Source: Sophora flavescens (Eukaryota > Streptophyta > Magnoliopsida > Fabales > Fabaceae). From it: a stretch of 64,000 bases of DNA. Numbering within the stretch: position 1 is the first letter of the stretch; every line of letters starts with the position of its first letter. Both the position numbers and the translations under genes were made by a program. Under the pieces are notes generated by a model. That model saw only the letters and a list, made by a program, of their open reading frames with translations. It searched no databases and was not told the DNA's origin. The DNA is taken from contig CM061062.1 in assembly GCA_030762895.1 (NCBI GenBank), forward strand, positions 147,001 to 211,000. Direction: 5' to 3'. This document shows, piece after piece, positions 10,371 to 21,392 of the stretch.

Positions 10371-10963
10371 GCAAGGAAGAGTCTTGGTTGTTAGACTTCG
10401 GAGCATCATTTCATGCTACTTCGCATAAAGAATTCTTTGAGAATTATGTCCCTGGAAATCTCGGATAAGTCTACCTTGGTAACAAACAATCTTGTGAGAT
10501 TGTTGGAAAATGTGTAGTGAAGATGAAGTTGAACGGATCTGTTTGGGAACTTAAGAATGTCAGATACATTCCCGACTTGACGAAGAACTTAATCTCAGTA
10601 GGGCAGTTGGCCATTAACAGCTACACAATAGTCTTCTATGGCGATAATTGGAAGATTACAAAGGGTGCAATGACGATTGCTAGCGGTAAGAAGAGTGATA
10701 CTCTTTACAAGACAGCAGGAGCATGTCATTTGATTGCAGTCGCAGTAAATGAAAATATCAATCTATGGCACCAGAGACTTGGCCATATTAGTGAGAAAGG
10801 GATGAAGATAATGCACTCGAGGGGAAAATTACCAAGTCTCCAGTCAGTTGAAATTTACATGTGTGAAGATTGCGTACTTGGAAAGCAGAAAATAGTCAAC
10901 TTTCAGACAAATGGAAGAACCCCATAGAAAGTGTGACTCGAGCTTGTTCACTCTGATGTTTGG
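10371..10963 (+). pseudogene. Tnt1-like copia protease and GAG-pre-integrase, truncated
   Basis: The plus strand reads SWLLDFGASFHATSHKEFF, the aspartic protease active-site region, with DFGA where copia elements have DSGA. A stop at 10467-10469 follows, then KNVRYIPDLTKNLISVGQL and WHQRLGHISEKG plus CEDCVLGKQ, the HHCC-type pre-integrase zinc site. The 10517-10927 frame is open for 136 codons. The first integrase codons (LVHSDVW) are reached at about 10960, where a gypsy-type LTR is inserted. No integrase core, RT or RNase H of this element is found to the right, so most of pol is lost. Confidence 0.8.
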
Positions 10964-13396
10964 TGTCATGACCCGAATTTCGTAGGTATGACAGGCCGAA
11001 AGGGAAAGCCTCTCATTTCCCTTTCGCAGCCTCACAAGCATACAAAAATTCATCTCATTCAAAGTAAATAAATTACATTCATTAATCCCAGCAATAATGA
11101 ATATAATACATCAGAGTAACTAAACAACAAATATAAATTACAAAGTCTCGCCTTTACTAAAATATCTCAAAATGAGGGTGCAAACTCACCCCAAAAACTC
11201 TCCACAGGGCATTCAAGGCTTCTTGCGACTTCACAAATACCTGCAGCTGAAATGTTAAACGCGGGGTGAGCCCACTGACTCAGTGAGGGAATTGCCCCCA
11301 AACATATGCAGTCACACATAGTCCAAGTGCCAATAAAGTTGCATACTCAACCAAGCACTAGATCTAATAAATAGATAATCCTTTTCAATATACACATCAC
11401 AAACATCTTTACATATGCACAAAATCTCATAAACTAACTAAATACTGTTTGGACATCTAGTCCCTCAAGAGAGTACTTGTAGAATGGCTTGCACTACTTT
11501 GTTTTCTCATAACTCATATCCTGCTCATAAGGGGATACACATCATATCATATACATCGAATCTTTGGGTCCACTTAGGGTTGTTAACTCAAGGTCCCCCA
11601 CCTCGACGGTTTTAATTTCGTACCCCTAAGATACGGCACCCTCCGGCTAACATCAACATCCCTCCTCAACACCTGGGGTATCTAACGGGGTCCCCTCGTC
11701 CCGGCAGTGATATTTATATACCGGAGCCTCCCGTTCCCCAGTTGACCTACCCAAAGATTCACAACATAACTTGTCAATCCATTCTACTAAGTACTCTTTC
11801 AAGTTCTATAACATACACATACATGAGCAACCATATAGCCATTAAATCATATACTATCATCACTTGATAAGTTTATTCCAAAAGTTACACCATGAACATA
11901 CATATACCAACAACATTTCAATCCATTCCACTTAGTCCATATCACAATTCATATTAAGAAACTAAATAAATAAATGATAATATATATAATCCAATAACCG
12001 CTTTCAAGGGTATTTAAAAATGGATACATGACAACATTTATTGTCCAAATATCATATCCAACATATAATCACACTAAAATTTCAGAATGCAACTCATACA
12101 ATTCAATACCTTCATCTCATAATAAACACTACACATAACAACTTTTCATCGCGTATATATATGTACATCAATTCACCTATAAATAACTCATAATCCAATA
12201 CATACTTTAATGTATATAAAAAGGTTCTAAAATACTTCAAAATATCCAAAAGTCTTGTTTAAAAAATAAAAATAAAAGAGTGTAATCATCATAAACTCTG
12301 ATAACCATCATTCTTTTAAATATCATATCCTGACCTTTGATCACCATTTTTATCATAACTTTTAAAATACTTAATATTTTAATCTAAAACTATCGTGATA
12401 TTAAAGTAGACTCAGATATTTCCAACGTATAACAAGTGGTCATTTACCCAAAACGGATAACAAATGAAAAAGTTATGCACATTTAAAGTTCAGAAGGCTT
12501 GTTCTGTCTGTAGCCTGGGGCATAGTGAGGGTTACCCTGCGCCAAGCGCGGGTCGCGAAAATGTAGAAAATTAGCAACCCTGTTTTCTGCATTTTCTCCC
12601 CTTTCCTTCCAATTTTCAAGCCAATAACACATATAATAACATTTATAACTTCCAAAACAATTCAATCACAAAGAATACATAATAGATCTATTCATTCTAA
12701 CTTGAATAAAAAAAGGTTTTCATGAAAATATTTGCATCAAAACAACCCCAAAACTCAAGATTTCAACAACTTCAAACCATTTTATACCCCTTTTCATAAC
12801 CCATAACCAAAGCTACGAAAATCCTAACAAAACATCAAACAATCCCTCACCTCTTGTAGATCTTAAACTTGATGCTCCAAGGAAAACGAAAATGGAGAAG
12901 AAGATGAGATGGGGAGACCTCCATGGATTCCTCCTCCTCTTCCTTCCTCTTATTTCCTCTTCCCCTTCTTTCTTTCTTACTCTGCTAGGGTTTTGGAAAC
13001 CCCTTGGAGCAAAATAAATGAGAGGAAATGGGTCCTCCCTCTATTTAAATACAACTTAAACTCTTGGACAAAAATTACCCCTCATTGCAAGGGCGTTTAA
13101 GGCAATCCTTTAACGATTATCAACTTATACTAGTCAATTTTAATTAACTTGCTAAGGGTACGTCAAGTTATGCACTACTCTACTAATGTCTTAAAACTCT
13201 TATTTAATTTATTTAAGAATGCCCCAAAAGCAAATTAAAAAATGTAATAGATTACTTGTTCGAGCCAAACAATAAAATCCGATTAGGACAGAGGTTTGTT
13301 GTGGATTGAGCCTGACGGAACATGGAATTCCGCTCTTACATATCCCAATTAGTTGGGAATCAAGGCTAACATAGTTCTAGGGTTTTGGGGGTGTCA
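10964..13396 (-). repeat. Solo LTR (gypsy-type, probably chromovirus), 2.43 kb
   Basis: Begins TGTCATGACCC and ends GGGGGTGTCA, an imperfect terminal inverted repeat of gypsy type. No pol coding adjoins either end. On the minus strand 'tatttaaatagaggg' (about 13040-13054) is a strong TATA box, and further along (11250-11290) there is the 'cggggtgagcccactgactcagtgagg' block I associate with long legume gypsy LTRs (inference). Left flank tttgg and right flank agata do not match, so the target duplication is lost or one side was rearranged. It interrupts the Tnt1-like integrase. Confidence 0.65.
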
Positions 13397-13873
13397 AGAT
13401 ATTGTCCCTAATGAGGATGAAGGTATTCCTCTTATAGCCCTTTTAGTGGGCCTAACCTAGTTATCTTCAAGGAATTGGGCTTTGGCCCAACCTACCGAAC
13501 TGTCTTCTCCGCATCCCGAGCTGTCTTTTTGTCCCGATCGAGATGTTTTCTTCTTAGGTTGACCGAGTTGTTTTCCTCTTATCCTGATTGGTCTTCATCC
13601 TTATTGGATTGTTAACCCAATATAGTTTGGCCTGTCCTATATTAGGCAATTGGTCTAATTTGGGCGGAAATAGAAGCCCCCCAAGTCTCGAGTTGTGTAC
13701 AGCGAAGAGGCTCGATTGTGTTTTAATCGAGCTTGTTGCGTAGAACATTTGTCCAGGGAACATGACCTTACATTTGAATATTTCTTCTTTACTCGGGTTC
13801 TTTGTTCTTGTTATGCATTTTCTCGAGCTGCAACTTGTACACACTTGTTTTGCAATCCCTTTGTCTTTTCCGT
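13397..13873. other. Unassigned, possibly an LTR remnant
   Basis: 477 bases between the solo LTR and copia element B. It contains repeated 'cgagctgt/cgagttgt' words and 'gggcggaaatagaagccccccaagtctcgag', which has the feel of a retrotransposon LTR, but no partner was found. It does not read as integrase, so it is not simply the continuation of the Tnt1-like element. Confidence 0.3.
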
Positions 13874-15578
13874 TGTTTTGGCTTCAACGAATCAGGAGGG
13901 GGGGGGGGGGGGGGGTGAATTGAGTTTTCAAAAAATATTTCCCTCTTAAAACTTTTTCACAAAGCTTTATAAATCAGAGTTGCGGATTAGTGCCCTCAGG
14001 ATCTTTACAAAATCGATGAAGGGTTTTTACAAAATCTTGAATAGAAGGTGATGAGGATAAGAAATATTAATTTAGAAAGATTCAGAATAGGTTCGAGTTT
14101 AATAACTCAGTAATATCAAAATACAGTTTATACAGATCAAGAACATAAATTAGATTGAACTTTAAACATCAGAGTTGCAGGTTCTTGAACATAAACAAAA
14201 AGTAACGGAGTTCGAGTTTAGGGATACCACACAACCAGATTTATCCTGGTTCAGTCACCTCCACTGTGACCTACATCCAGTCCCCACTCCACCTGTGGGA
14301 TTTCATACACTAACACACAAGCTTTACCAGGTAGCTTGAAAAACCTTCACACCATATAGCACTCCTTCACCTCGAGATACCATACTCTTGTGAAGAGCCT
14401 CAATGTTCAACCTTAGGGATACCTCACCCTGATCACTCAGAGAGACTCCCTCTCTCTTTACAATCAAAAGTAAAAACAAAAGTTGATTCCTAACTCTCAG
14501 TAGTCAAATAAATAAATTGAAACACTTATGAGTATTGAAACACTCTTTTCACAGTAAGCTCAATAAAGATGATGAATGATTTTCACAATTGATTTCTCAA
14601 AACGATTTCGTAAAACTGTGATATGTTATGATATTTGTATATGTTGTTTAAGTGTTTCTTTGATCCCTCTTTATACAGAAAACAATTTATAGTCGTTGGC
14701 ATCAATCAAAACAGATTTGGATATGATTAACATAATCTGTTTTCTTGATTCTCGTTCTTGAAATAAGATTCTGATTGTTCTTATAGAATTCGCGTCCATA
14801 AAATAACCGAGTCCATTTGGAAAAATAGCCGCGTCCATTTGAAGAAAATAGTCGCGTCCATTTGGAAAAAATAGTCGAGTCCATCTTGAAAAAAATAGTC
14901 GCGTCCATTTGCCATGTCAGCAGACGAGAGTACTAACACAAAGTAATTGGACGTGCTCCAACTAGTAGACGAGCTCCATATGCCATGTTAGTGGACGAAG
15001 CTTCTCATTAAGATCTTAGCAAGTCCAAAGACTTGTGTGGACGAGAACTTCTATCACTTCAGTGGACGTGTGCTTGTGTCACTTTAGTAGACGTGCGCTT
15101 TTACCACTTTCTTGGATGCCAGCTTTTACCACTTTCTTGGACGCCAGCTTTTACTATTCCCAGTGTTGGACAAGCGCTTATATTATTCCAGTGTTGGACG
15201 AGCGCTTTGAAATCTTATTTCAAAAATCATTTTCATTTACGAAAACTTATTCCTTTTAATGCAGGTTATAAAAAATGATTTTCTTTCATGCATATTTTCA
15301 AATTGAGCTTATTTGTGAATAAGAAATTTCATCTCTTACAAATCATCTAAGACTTAACACTAATTTCTTCGTTAAGCTCTTGTCTTGATGATTCCTTGAT
15401 CTTCGTCCTTGCTCTTTGATTCCTCCAAGTTCTTCCTTGAATATTCTCCTTTGATTGCTCACTGAACTTGTTGAATATTGCTTGATACCCATCTTTACAA
15501 TTTGACACTAAAAACACTTGCATACACATTAAGTTGTATTTGTCATATATCAAAATCTCTAAGTCATTGAGTTTAACA
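13874..15578 (-). repeat. 3' LTR of copia element B
   Basis: 1705 bases, TGTTTTGG at the left end and TTAACA at the right (plus-strand view), preceded by tccgt. It carries an 18-base G run at 13898-13915. A TATA box for minus-strand transcription lies at 14669-14676 (ttatac). Upstream of it in the transcription sense are about five copies of a 23-25 base unit built on 'gtccatttggaaaaaatagt' (14788-14912), then degenerate repeats of 'tggacgtgcgcttttaccac' (15037-15210). Comparison with the 5' LTR shows scattered substitutions and indels, so the insertion is not recent. Confidence 0.85.
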
Positions 15579-15597
15579 ATCTCCCCCTTTTTGATTA
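15579..15597 (-). other. Polypurine tract of copia element B
   Basis: On the minus strand 'aaaaagggggagat' sits directly before the 3' LTR start TGTTAA. This is the standard priming site for plus-strand DNA synthesis and fixes the orientation of the element. Confidence 0.8.
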
Positions 15598-15822
15598 TGA
15601 CAAACCTTTTGACAAATTATAAGATCAGAGTATAAGTGTAGCAGACGCTAAGTGTTTTTGACAGATTTATATCATGGCATCAAAGCAGTCAAAGCAGAAG
15701 TATATCAGAGCAAAAAAATTATTATCAGAGCAGAATTTGATTTACTCCCCATTGATCGATTATGCCGAATTCTCTTCTAATGAAAAAGAAGCTTTCCTTG
15801 TTCAAGGGCTTGGTAAAGATAT
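15598..15822 (-). pseudogene. Copia element B: RNase H C-terminus and tail, left of the CACTA insertion
   Basis: Directly next to the CACTA end, the minus strand reads IFTKPLNKESFFFIRREFGI, the last conserved part of copia RNase H and the region after it. The tail runs to the polypurine tract. The other half of the motif (QLAD) is at 41491 onward. Confidence 0.8.
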
Positions 15823-16330
15823 CCCTAGTGCAAAATGTGCTTTTAACGTCGGAGACTCCACATCGGTTTCACAAAAACTGATGTGTAAAACGAGGCGGTG
15901 ACATTTTTGAAATTAAAAGCAAAGGATTCTACATCGGTTTCATAGATAACCGATGTGTGAATATTTTCCACATCGGTTGTATTTTAACCGATGTCTAAAA
16001 TTAAAACAAAAAAATTTAAAATTTAAAATTTTTATCTTTCCACATCGGTTCTTTTAGAACCGATGTCTAATATATAGATTAACCACATCGGTTGTATTAT
16101 AACCGATGTATAAAATTAAAAAAAAAATTAAAATTAAAATTTTTATCTTTCCACATCGGTTCCTATTGAACCGATGTCTAATATATATTAACCACATAGG
16201 TTTAAATATAACCGATGTCATAAATTAAAAATATAAAATTTTAAATTAAATCGTAAGTTTTTACATCGGTTACTATTGAACCGATGTGAAATATCACTAA
16301 CGACATCGGTTTTAGGACAACCGATGTGTA
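15823..16330. repeat. Left terminal and subterminal repeats of the CACTA element
   Basis: About eight paired motifs of the form ACATCGGTT...AACCGATGT, spaced about 40-60 bases apart and separated by AT-rich spacers, for example at 15862, 15933, 15971 and 16041. In En/Spm elements such motifs bind the TNPA-type protein and bring the ends together. Each pair can also form a small hairpin. Confidence 0.9.
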
Positions 16331-17818
16331 ATATTTGACAAAACCCTACTTTTTGTTTCTATTTTCATTCCCTCCATCTGTCACACGCCCTTTTCCTTTG
16401 TATTTACTCTGCTCTTCCATTCCATTTTTCATTCCCTCCCTCATTTTGTGCTCGTCACTTCATCCCCATCTCTCTCACTGCTCTGTGCTCGCCATCCCTT
16501 ACTGCCTCACCGCCGCCTCACATCTCTGTCTCTCCCTGCTGCTCGCCGGTCTCTGCTGCTTCTGCTTCTGGTGAGAGTGCATGCTTATTTACTTGTTTTG
16601 TTGGTAAATAAGATACAAGCATGTGGCTAATCTTATAAGGACTTGAGATTTAGTGAACAATCTTCAGTATGGTTGTCAGAATAAGATTGAAATCTTTCTA
16701 TTTTCCTATTGATTTTTTATTTTTTATTTTTTATGAAACCGGAATTGACTGGTACATTATTCTGTTGCTATATCAACTAAATTGTCATGATTTATAATGT
16801 TAGCAGTTGATAGAAGCTAAGGTTATATTTTAAGAAAAGCAAATAAATTGGTTCGATTATTTAGTTAGGCTTAAAGTGCTTGGTGTCAAGGTTGTGTGGG
16901 CTTCAATTAATTAATTAGTCCAGCTGGTGTTTGAATCCACTTTACTTTTTAGGCGTATTACTGTGAATACATCCTCTATTTTGTTGATATATTACCTAGT
17001 GGTTTCCACTTGTCATGGTGCATTTTCTGTGTGATGAGGGTTTACTTTGTAACAGGTTTTGTGGAACATTTCACTTTGGTTTGTTGTTGTTTGTTGCTTA
17101 TTAGGCGTTGATTTCTTGTATTTGGTAGCAACCATTTAACTCTTGTCTCTCTGTGTAGTGTTTTGGGCTGGTGTATCCCTAGTATCCTTATCATAAAATT
17201 TTACTGATATACTAAAAAAATGTTAGACATAATGTGTGAGTAAACATTTTATTTTTTATTTAAATTATTCATTGCTCAATGTGAAAGTTATGTTTTCTTC
17301 TTACATTTTGTATTTCTGTCTTGACATTATTATTGGTAATATTTCTTGCTTTCTGTTTTGGTTTTAATTTTATTTTACTGGTAATGTTTTGCTTGCTTGT
17401 TATTCAGATGCTACGATACTTTGTTGTAGCAAGATATTAGTCTGTGTGGCGATCTCTTAAGCACTAGAGACTTCGAGTGTTCAAAGAGATTATTTTATAA
17501 TTTTGTAGCTCTTAAGAGTTTCTGGTCTATTGTAGAAGTCGGTCATTTACATTTCGCTTGCCTTTTTAGAAGCTGTGTTTCAACTGCAATATGCACCAAA
17601 AATACATGGCAGGAAGGGAAACTTTGTGTTTTCTTAAGGATAATAAAAGATATACATAGTTTTTGATTGAATATATATGATGGACTAATGGGTTTAGTTT
17701 TTTTCTTCATGTTCTTTGCTTCCTGCCTGAATAGCCATAGCTCTTCGCTACTCATTTTCTTATATGATCTTTTGGTCTTAAATAAGCTAACACTGTATTT
17801 TTCATGCTTTGATTTTAG
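16331..17818 (+). other. CACTA 5' region: leader-like exon and introns
   Basis: 16340-16570 is C/T-rich and resembles a plant 5' untranslated leader, ending at a good splice donor (ttctg/gtgagag, about 16571). It is followed by T-rich intron-like DNA. A possible second leader exon begins after 'ttattcag' near 17407. The leader may be the transposon's own or may have come with the captured RPL35A fragment; I cannot decide. The Pro/Leu/Ser-rich frames here are by-products of base composition. Confidence 0.4.
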
Positions 17819-18035
17819 ACTCTACGTGAGGGGCACAATCCTTGGATACAAAAGGCAAGAGCTTCTTGCCCATAGTAGTTTTACTAATTTTGTATTTTAT
17901 ATCATCTTGTGTATGGATGCTGGGAAATTGAGAGTTGAGATTCATGGAGAGAAGCATTTAAGATTATACTTTCACGGGTTTTGTCAAGTCATTTGGTTTA
18001 TGATGAGGCAATGTTATTTTAGAAGATCCAAATCA
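17819..18035 (+). pseudogene. RPL35A: Captured fragment of ribosomal protein eL33 (RPL35A) gene, with intron
   Basis: After an acceptor (gattttag), the exon 17819-17854 encodes LYVRGTILGYK plus the first two bases of an Arg codon. A GC-AG intron follows (gcaaga at 17855; ag ends 18025). The next 10 bases (18026-18035, atccaaatca) complete R-SKS. LYVRGTxLGYKRSKS is the conserved N-terminal region of plant cytosolic ribosomal protein eL33/L35a, a 60S subunit protein. The correct exon junction across the intron shows a genomic, not cDNA, origin. The sequence stops matching after SKS and passes into another gene fragment within about 10 bases. This is a captured host-gene piece inside a transposon. 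Confidence 0.85.
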
Positions 18036-18045
18036 AAACTGTGAC

Positions 18046-18156
18046 TATGGCTTGGGTTTGACAACTTGGAGTCCACTTGCATGTGGTGTGCTGACAGGAA
18101 AATACAAGAAAGGAGTTATACCAGCAGATAGCCGCTTTGCATTGGAAAATTACAAA
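18046..18156 (+). pseudogene. KAB1: Captured exon of KAB1-type potassium channel beta subunit (aldo/keto reductase family)
   Basis: 37 codons read YGLGLTTWSPLACGVLTGKY, then KKGVIPADSRFALENYK, followed exactly by a splice donor (gtaagg, 18157). From memory of the family, plant KAB1 (AKR6/Kv-beta-like) has ...GLTTWSPLASGVLTGKYNKG...DSRFALENYK... at this place, so this is one exon of that gene. KAB1 is an oxidoreductase-fold regulatory subunit of K+ channels. The intron continues to about 18247, where the Athila element is inserted. The frame has no stop. It is joined directly after the RPL35A piece, so two unrelated host genes are fused within the CACTA. Confidence 0.85.
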
Positions 18157-18247
18157 GTAAGGTTTGATTTCCATCGTTTTGGTTGAAAAGCTTTCATTGG
18201 AGTTTTAATGTCTTTGCTTGAAAATTTATTTGATCCGAGAATATGCC

Positions 18248-19602
18248 TGTTGGATGAAATCTAGGCAAGTATAGCTAGTCGTACAAGTAATACGGTGGTG
18301 AGACCGTTTTATCGTTCCCACGAGGACTGTGACAAGTACTAGCACGTACCGAATCAATTACTATCTAAGCGGACATTTGGATTGAAGGGGGCTCAATACT
18401 AAATACCAAGCCAAATCAGATTCAAAACCTAAAATAAACAAATTAAAAATAAAAGTCTTTGAGAATTTCTGTTGAACACTTAGAAGGCAGTTAAAAGAAT
18501 TCTTCAAATCTATGAACGATGTCGGGATTAGGTTCACTAAACTTCATCCCCATGAAATGAAATGACTAATAAACAGTTTCTACTTCAATTATGACAATCA
18601 ATCCACTAGATTACTCAAGCCCTGATTCCTCGGATGACAAGAGCCTAAATCCACTAATAGACCCTAATTCCTTAGGTGGCCTAGATTAATGAATTTGCAT
18701 GATGATTAGGGATTACACGATTGCTAATAAACCTAAATCCATTCCTAGATACAATGTTTACTAGGTGGTTTATTTCAGTTCTCGTTCTAATACGAATTTT
18801 CCAATTACATACTAAAACAATAGTCAAGTCATGGGGGTGCTAGCCACAACAAGCATTAGGCATAGAAATCAATCACTCATAAGGAAGCAAAAACTGTATT
18901 ACAATATCAAGTCAAATACATGGATAATTCAGAAATAGCTACACCTAACCCCAACAATGGGGGTTTAGCTACTCATGATCATAGCCAAAACCACAGAAAT
19001 AGAGATGAAAAGGAGGAGGAACTCCATGCAATCCTTGTGCAACTGCCCCTGGTTCAGAGAGAGTGTTTGAGGGTTTCAAAACTGTTTTTCTCTGTTCTAC
19101 CCGTGCCTCTATATAGATCAGGATTCGTGTCACGGCCGTGATTGCCATCACGGCCAGGCCGTGATGCTTTCTGCCTTGGCGCGCTTTCAAGTTTATGTTT
19201 GTCACGGCCGTGATGTTTATCACGGCTAGGCCGTGATAGCTTCTGCCTCCACCAATTGGTCTGTCATAGCCGTGATGGGTATCACGGCTAGACCGTGACA
19301 ACTTCTGACTTTTGCCTTCTTTCTTCTCAATTATTGCTCGATCACGGCCGTGATGGTCATCACGGCTAGGCTGTGATGGGCTCTGCCTGGGTCATTTTCT
19401 TCACTTTTCAAGCTTTGTCTTCATCCAAGCCCCATCATGGCTGATCTTGAGCAATTTTCCTTAGATTCCTGCAAAACAACACCAAGAAACCGCCTCACCC
19501 GTTCCAAGGTAAAAACTAATAAAATCAAATCAAATATGCCTAAACTATATGGAAAATGCATGCAAAAATGTACATGAATTATGATGTGAAATCACACTAT
19601 CA
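18248..19602 (-). repeat. 3' LTR of Athila element 1
   Basis: 1355 bases, TGTTGGATG...CACTATCA. A TATA box for minus-strand transcription lies at 19108-19117 (ctatatag). Just upstream of it in the transcription sense (19129-19380) is an array of TCACGGCCGTGA palindromes and the related 'tcacggctaggccgtgat'. It differs from the 5' LTR by few substitutions and by lacking two ~23-base repeat units. Confidence 0.93.
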
Positions 19603-21392
19603 AATCACCCCAAGCTTATTCATTTGCTTGTCCTCAAGCAATCACTAAGGCCAGAAGAGATAAATGATCAGAACTTGGATAGTGAACTAAGAACCCGAGT
19701 AAATAATCCAAGTAACAGGCATCTTAAATAATTCAGCAAGAGACAATCAGTTTCAAGTCCAATTAGAGGCTTAGGTTTCTTAGACTCATATTCTCACTGA
19801 TTAGGGCACTCTTTCTCACCTGAAGATCACCCCAAGCTTGTTCATTTGCTTGGAATTCTTTCTCACCTCACTCAAGTGTTAGGGATATAAGACAATTCGC
19901 TCCATTTTCCTCAAGGAATGAATTCTACCATAGGCTTGACTATCAACCAAATCTCTACTTTATTAATGAAAACAATTAAGAATCAAGAGGTCTTTTGCTT
20001 TGGTTGTAATGGGGCCATGGGATTAATCGTTAGGTGGGGAATTCAAGAAAAGGACATTTCAAAAGGCTAAACACAATCATCAAGCATTGTAAAGCATGAC
20101 ACCTTCTAAAATACCTTTTTGGGTTTCGATTCACTTTTGCCACCTTTCTTACTTTCTTTTTCTTTTATTTCTCACTTTTCTTTTTGTCATCCCCTTCTCT
20201 ATTTATATTTCTTTCTTTTATTTTTTTCTTTTATTTGGAGAAGGGGAGATTTTTCAGCTCAAGAGAAACTTTTTTCTGATTTTCTCATCCCATACTTTTT
20301 CAACTATCTTTTTACCCTTTTTTGTAATACTTTAAAAGGTGCCCTACCAAGCATATTTCATCAAAGTAATTTGAGGTACCGAGAAAAGTATTTTATTCAT
20401 GTAGGCTCAAAATTGGGTAACTAAGGGGTAGAATTTAGTCATTCAAAGCTCAGAAGGCCGGCAAAATACCTATTGCCTCAATCATTTTCAAAAATTTTTA
20501 AGCTTCAAAACGGTTTCAAGTCAAGTTCTGGAGAATACAGACCAAGAGGAATAACACTCTAACACAAAGAATGGGGTAGATTTAGTGAGTACCCCTTTTT
20601 GGCTCAAAGTCTCACATTTTAGTAGTTCAAAAATCGGTGAGAACACAAATCTACGGAACCACATGCTAATTATCAACTATCAAAAGATCATCTCAAGCAT
20701 TTTTCATTTGTAGCCTTATCACAAGAATAAACAGAATTGGGTTCAAGAAGTCACTATCTCAAGTTATTTGGCACTTAGTTCTCACAATCGGATGCAACAT
20801 CTAAACAAGGGACAATCGAATCATGTGATCATGCAAACCTATACCTATATGAATGCAAAATGCAAATGCAAAATACCCCTACCCCAAGCTTAAAAATTTA
20901 CATTGTCCCCAATGTAAACAATCAAGTTGGAGAGGGGAAAGAAAAATTGGAACGACTTACCGAGGCGGTAGCGGGTGCTGGCTCACATGCCTAGTCAGAA
21001 GGAATTGCATGAAAATTTGGGTCACGGCCGTGATGCATTCTGATCCATAGGGGTAGCCTGTCACGGCCGTGACCTCCATCACGTCTAGGCCGTGATGCTC
21101 TCTGATCTTCAGGGACCTTCCATCACGCCCGTGATGGGGATCACGGCTGGGCCGTGATCCTTTCTGATCTTCAATTCTGGCTCATCACGGCCGTGACCAG
21201 TGTCACGTCCTCGGCGTGATGGTTACTGACTTTGTTGTCTCTGCCCTTTTTGCTTCTCCTTCCTCCTTACCCTGAAATCACTTAACCAAACTATTAATTT
21301 ATGATATTTTTCCTCTTGATCTTCTCAAATTATTCAAGATGGAAAAATCAAAAACAAAAAGGAAAATGAAAAGAAAACTTGGGTTTCCTATC
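19603..21392 (-). other. Athila 1 spacer between integrase and 3' LTR
   Basis: About 1.8 kb with no convincing protein. Next to the LTR the minus strand reads 'aataagcttggggtgatt', a polypurine-tract region. A long pyrimidine run on the plus strand (20110-20330; purine on the coding strand) gives hydrophobic false frames. A block 'ggccccattacaacc' followed by 'aaaagacc' (about 19990-20017, coding strand) is shared with the other two Athila-type elements. At 21022-21225 there is a further array of about four TCACGGCCGTGA-type palindromes outside the LTR. Athila elements often have an env-like frame here; none is visible. Confidence 0.7.

Noticed and set aside
13397..13873. Continuation of the Tnt1-like integrase after the solo LTR
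   Set aside because: No integrase motif in any frame and no matching target duplication, so the continuation is not supported.
15033..15278. Two overlapping 75-80 codon frames in copia B LTR
   Set aside because: Produced by degenerate tandem repeats in the LTR; no start context or domain.
16335..16630. Ser/Pro/Leu-rich proteins at the CACTA 5' end
   Set aside because: C/T-rich leader DNA; both overlapping frames are composition artefacts.
17667..18044. A 125-codon protein spanning the captured region
   Set aside because: The frame crosses introns; only the short RPL35A pieces are meaningful.
19129..19380. Regularly spaced palindromic repeats resembling a CRISPR array
   Set aside because: The unit is short and variable, lies within LTRs next to a TATA box, is present in both LTRs of one element, and the DNA is plant. 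No cas genes.
20096..20424. Hydrophobic membrane-protein-like frames, possible env-like gene of Athila 1
   Set aside because: They lie on the strand opposite to the element's coding strand and come from a pyrimidine-rich run. The same kind of run gives similar false frames at 36045-36308.
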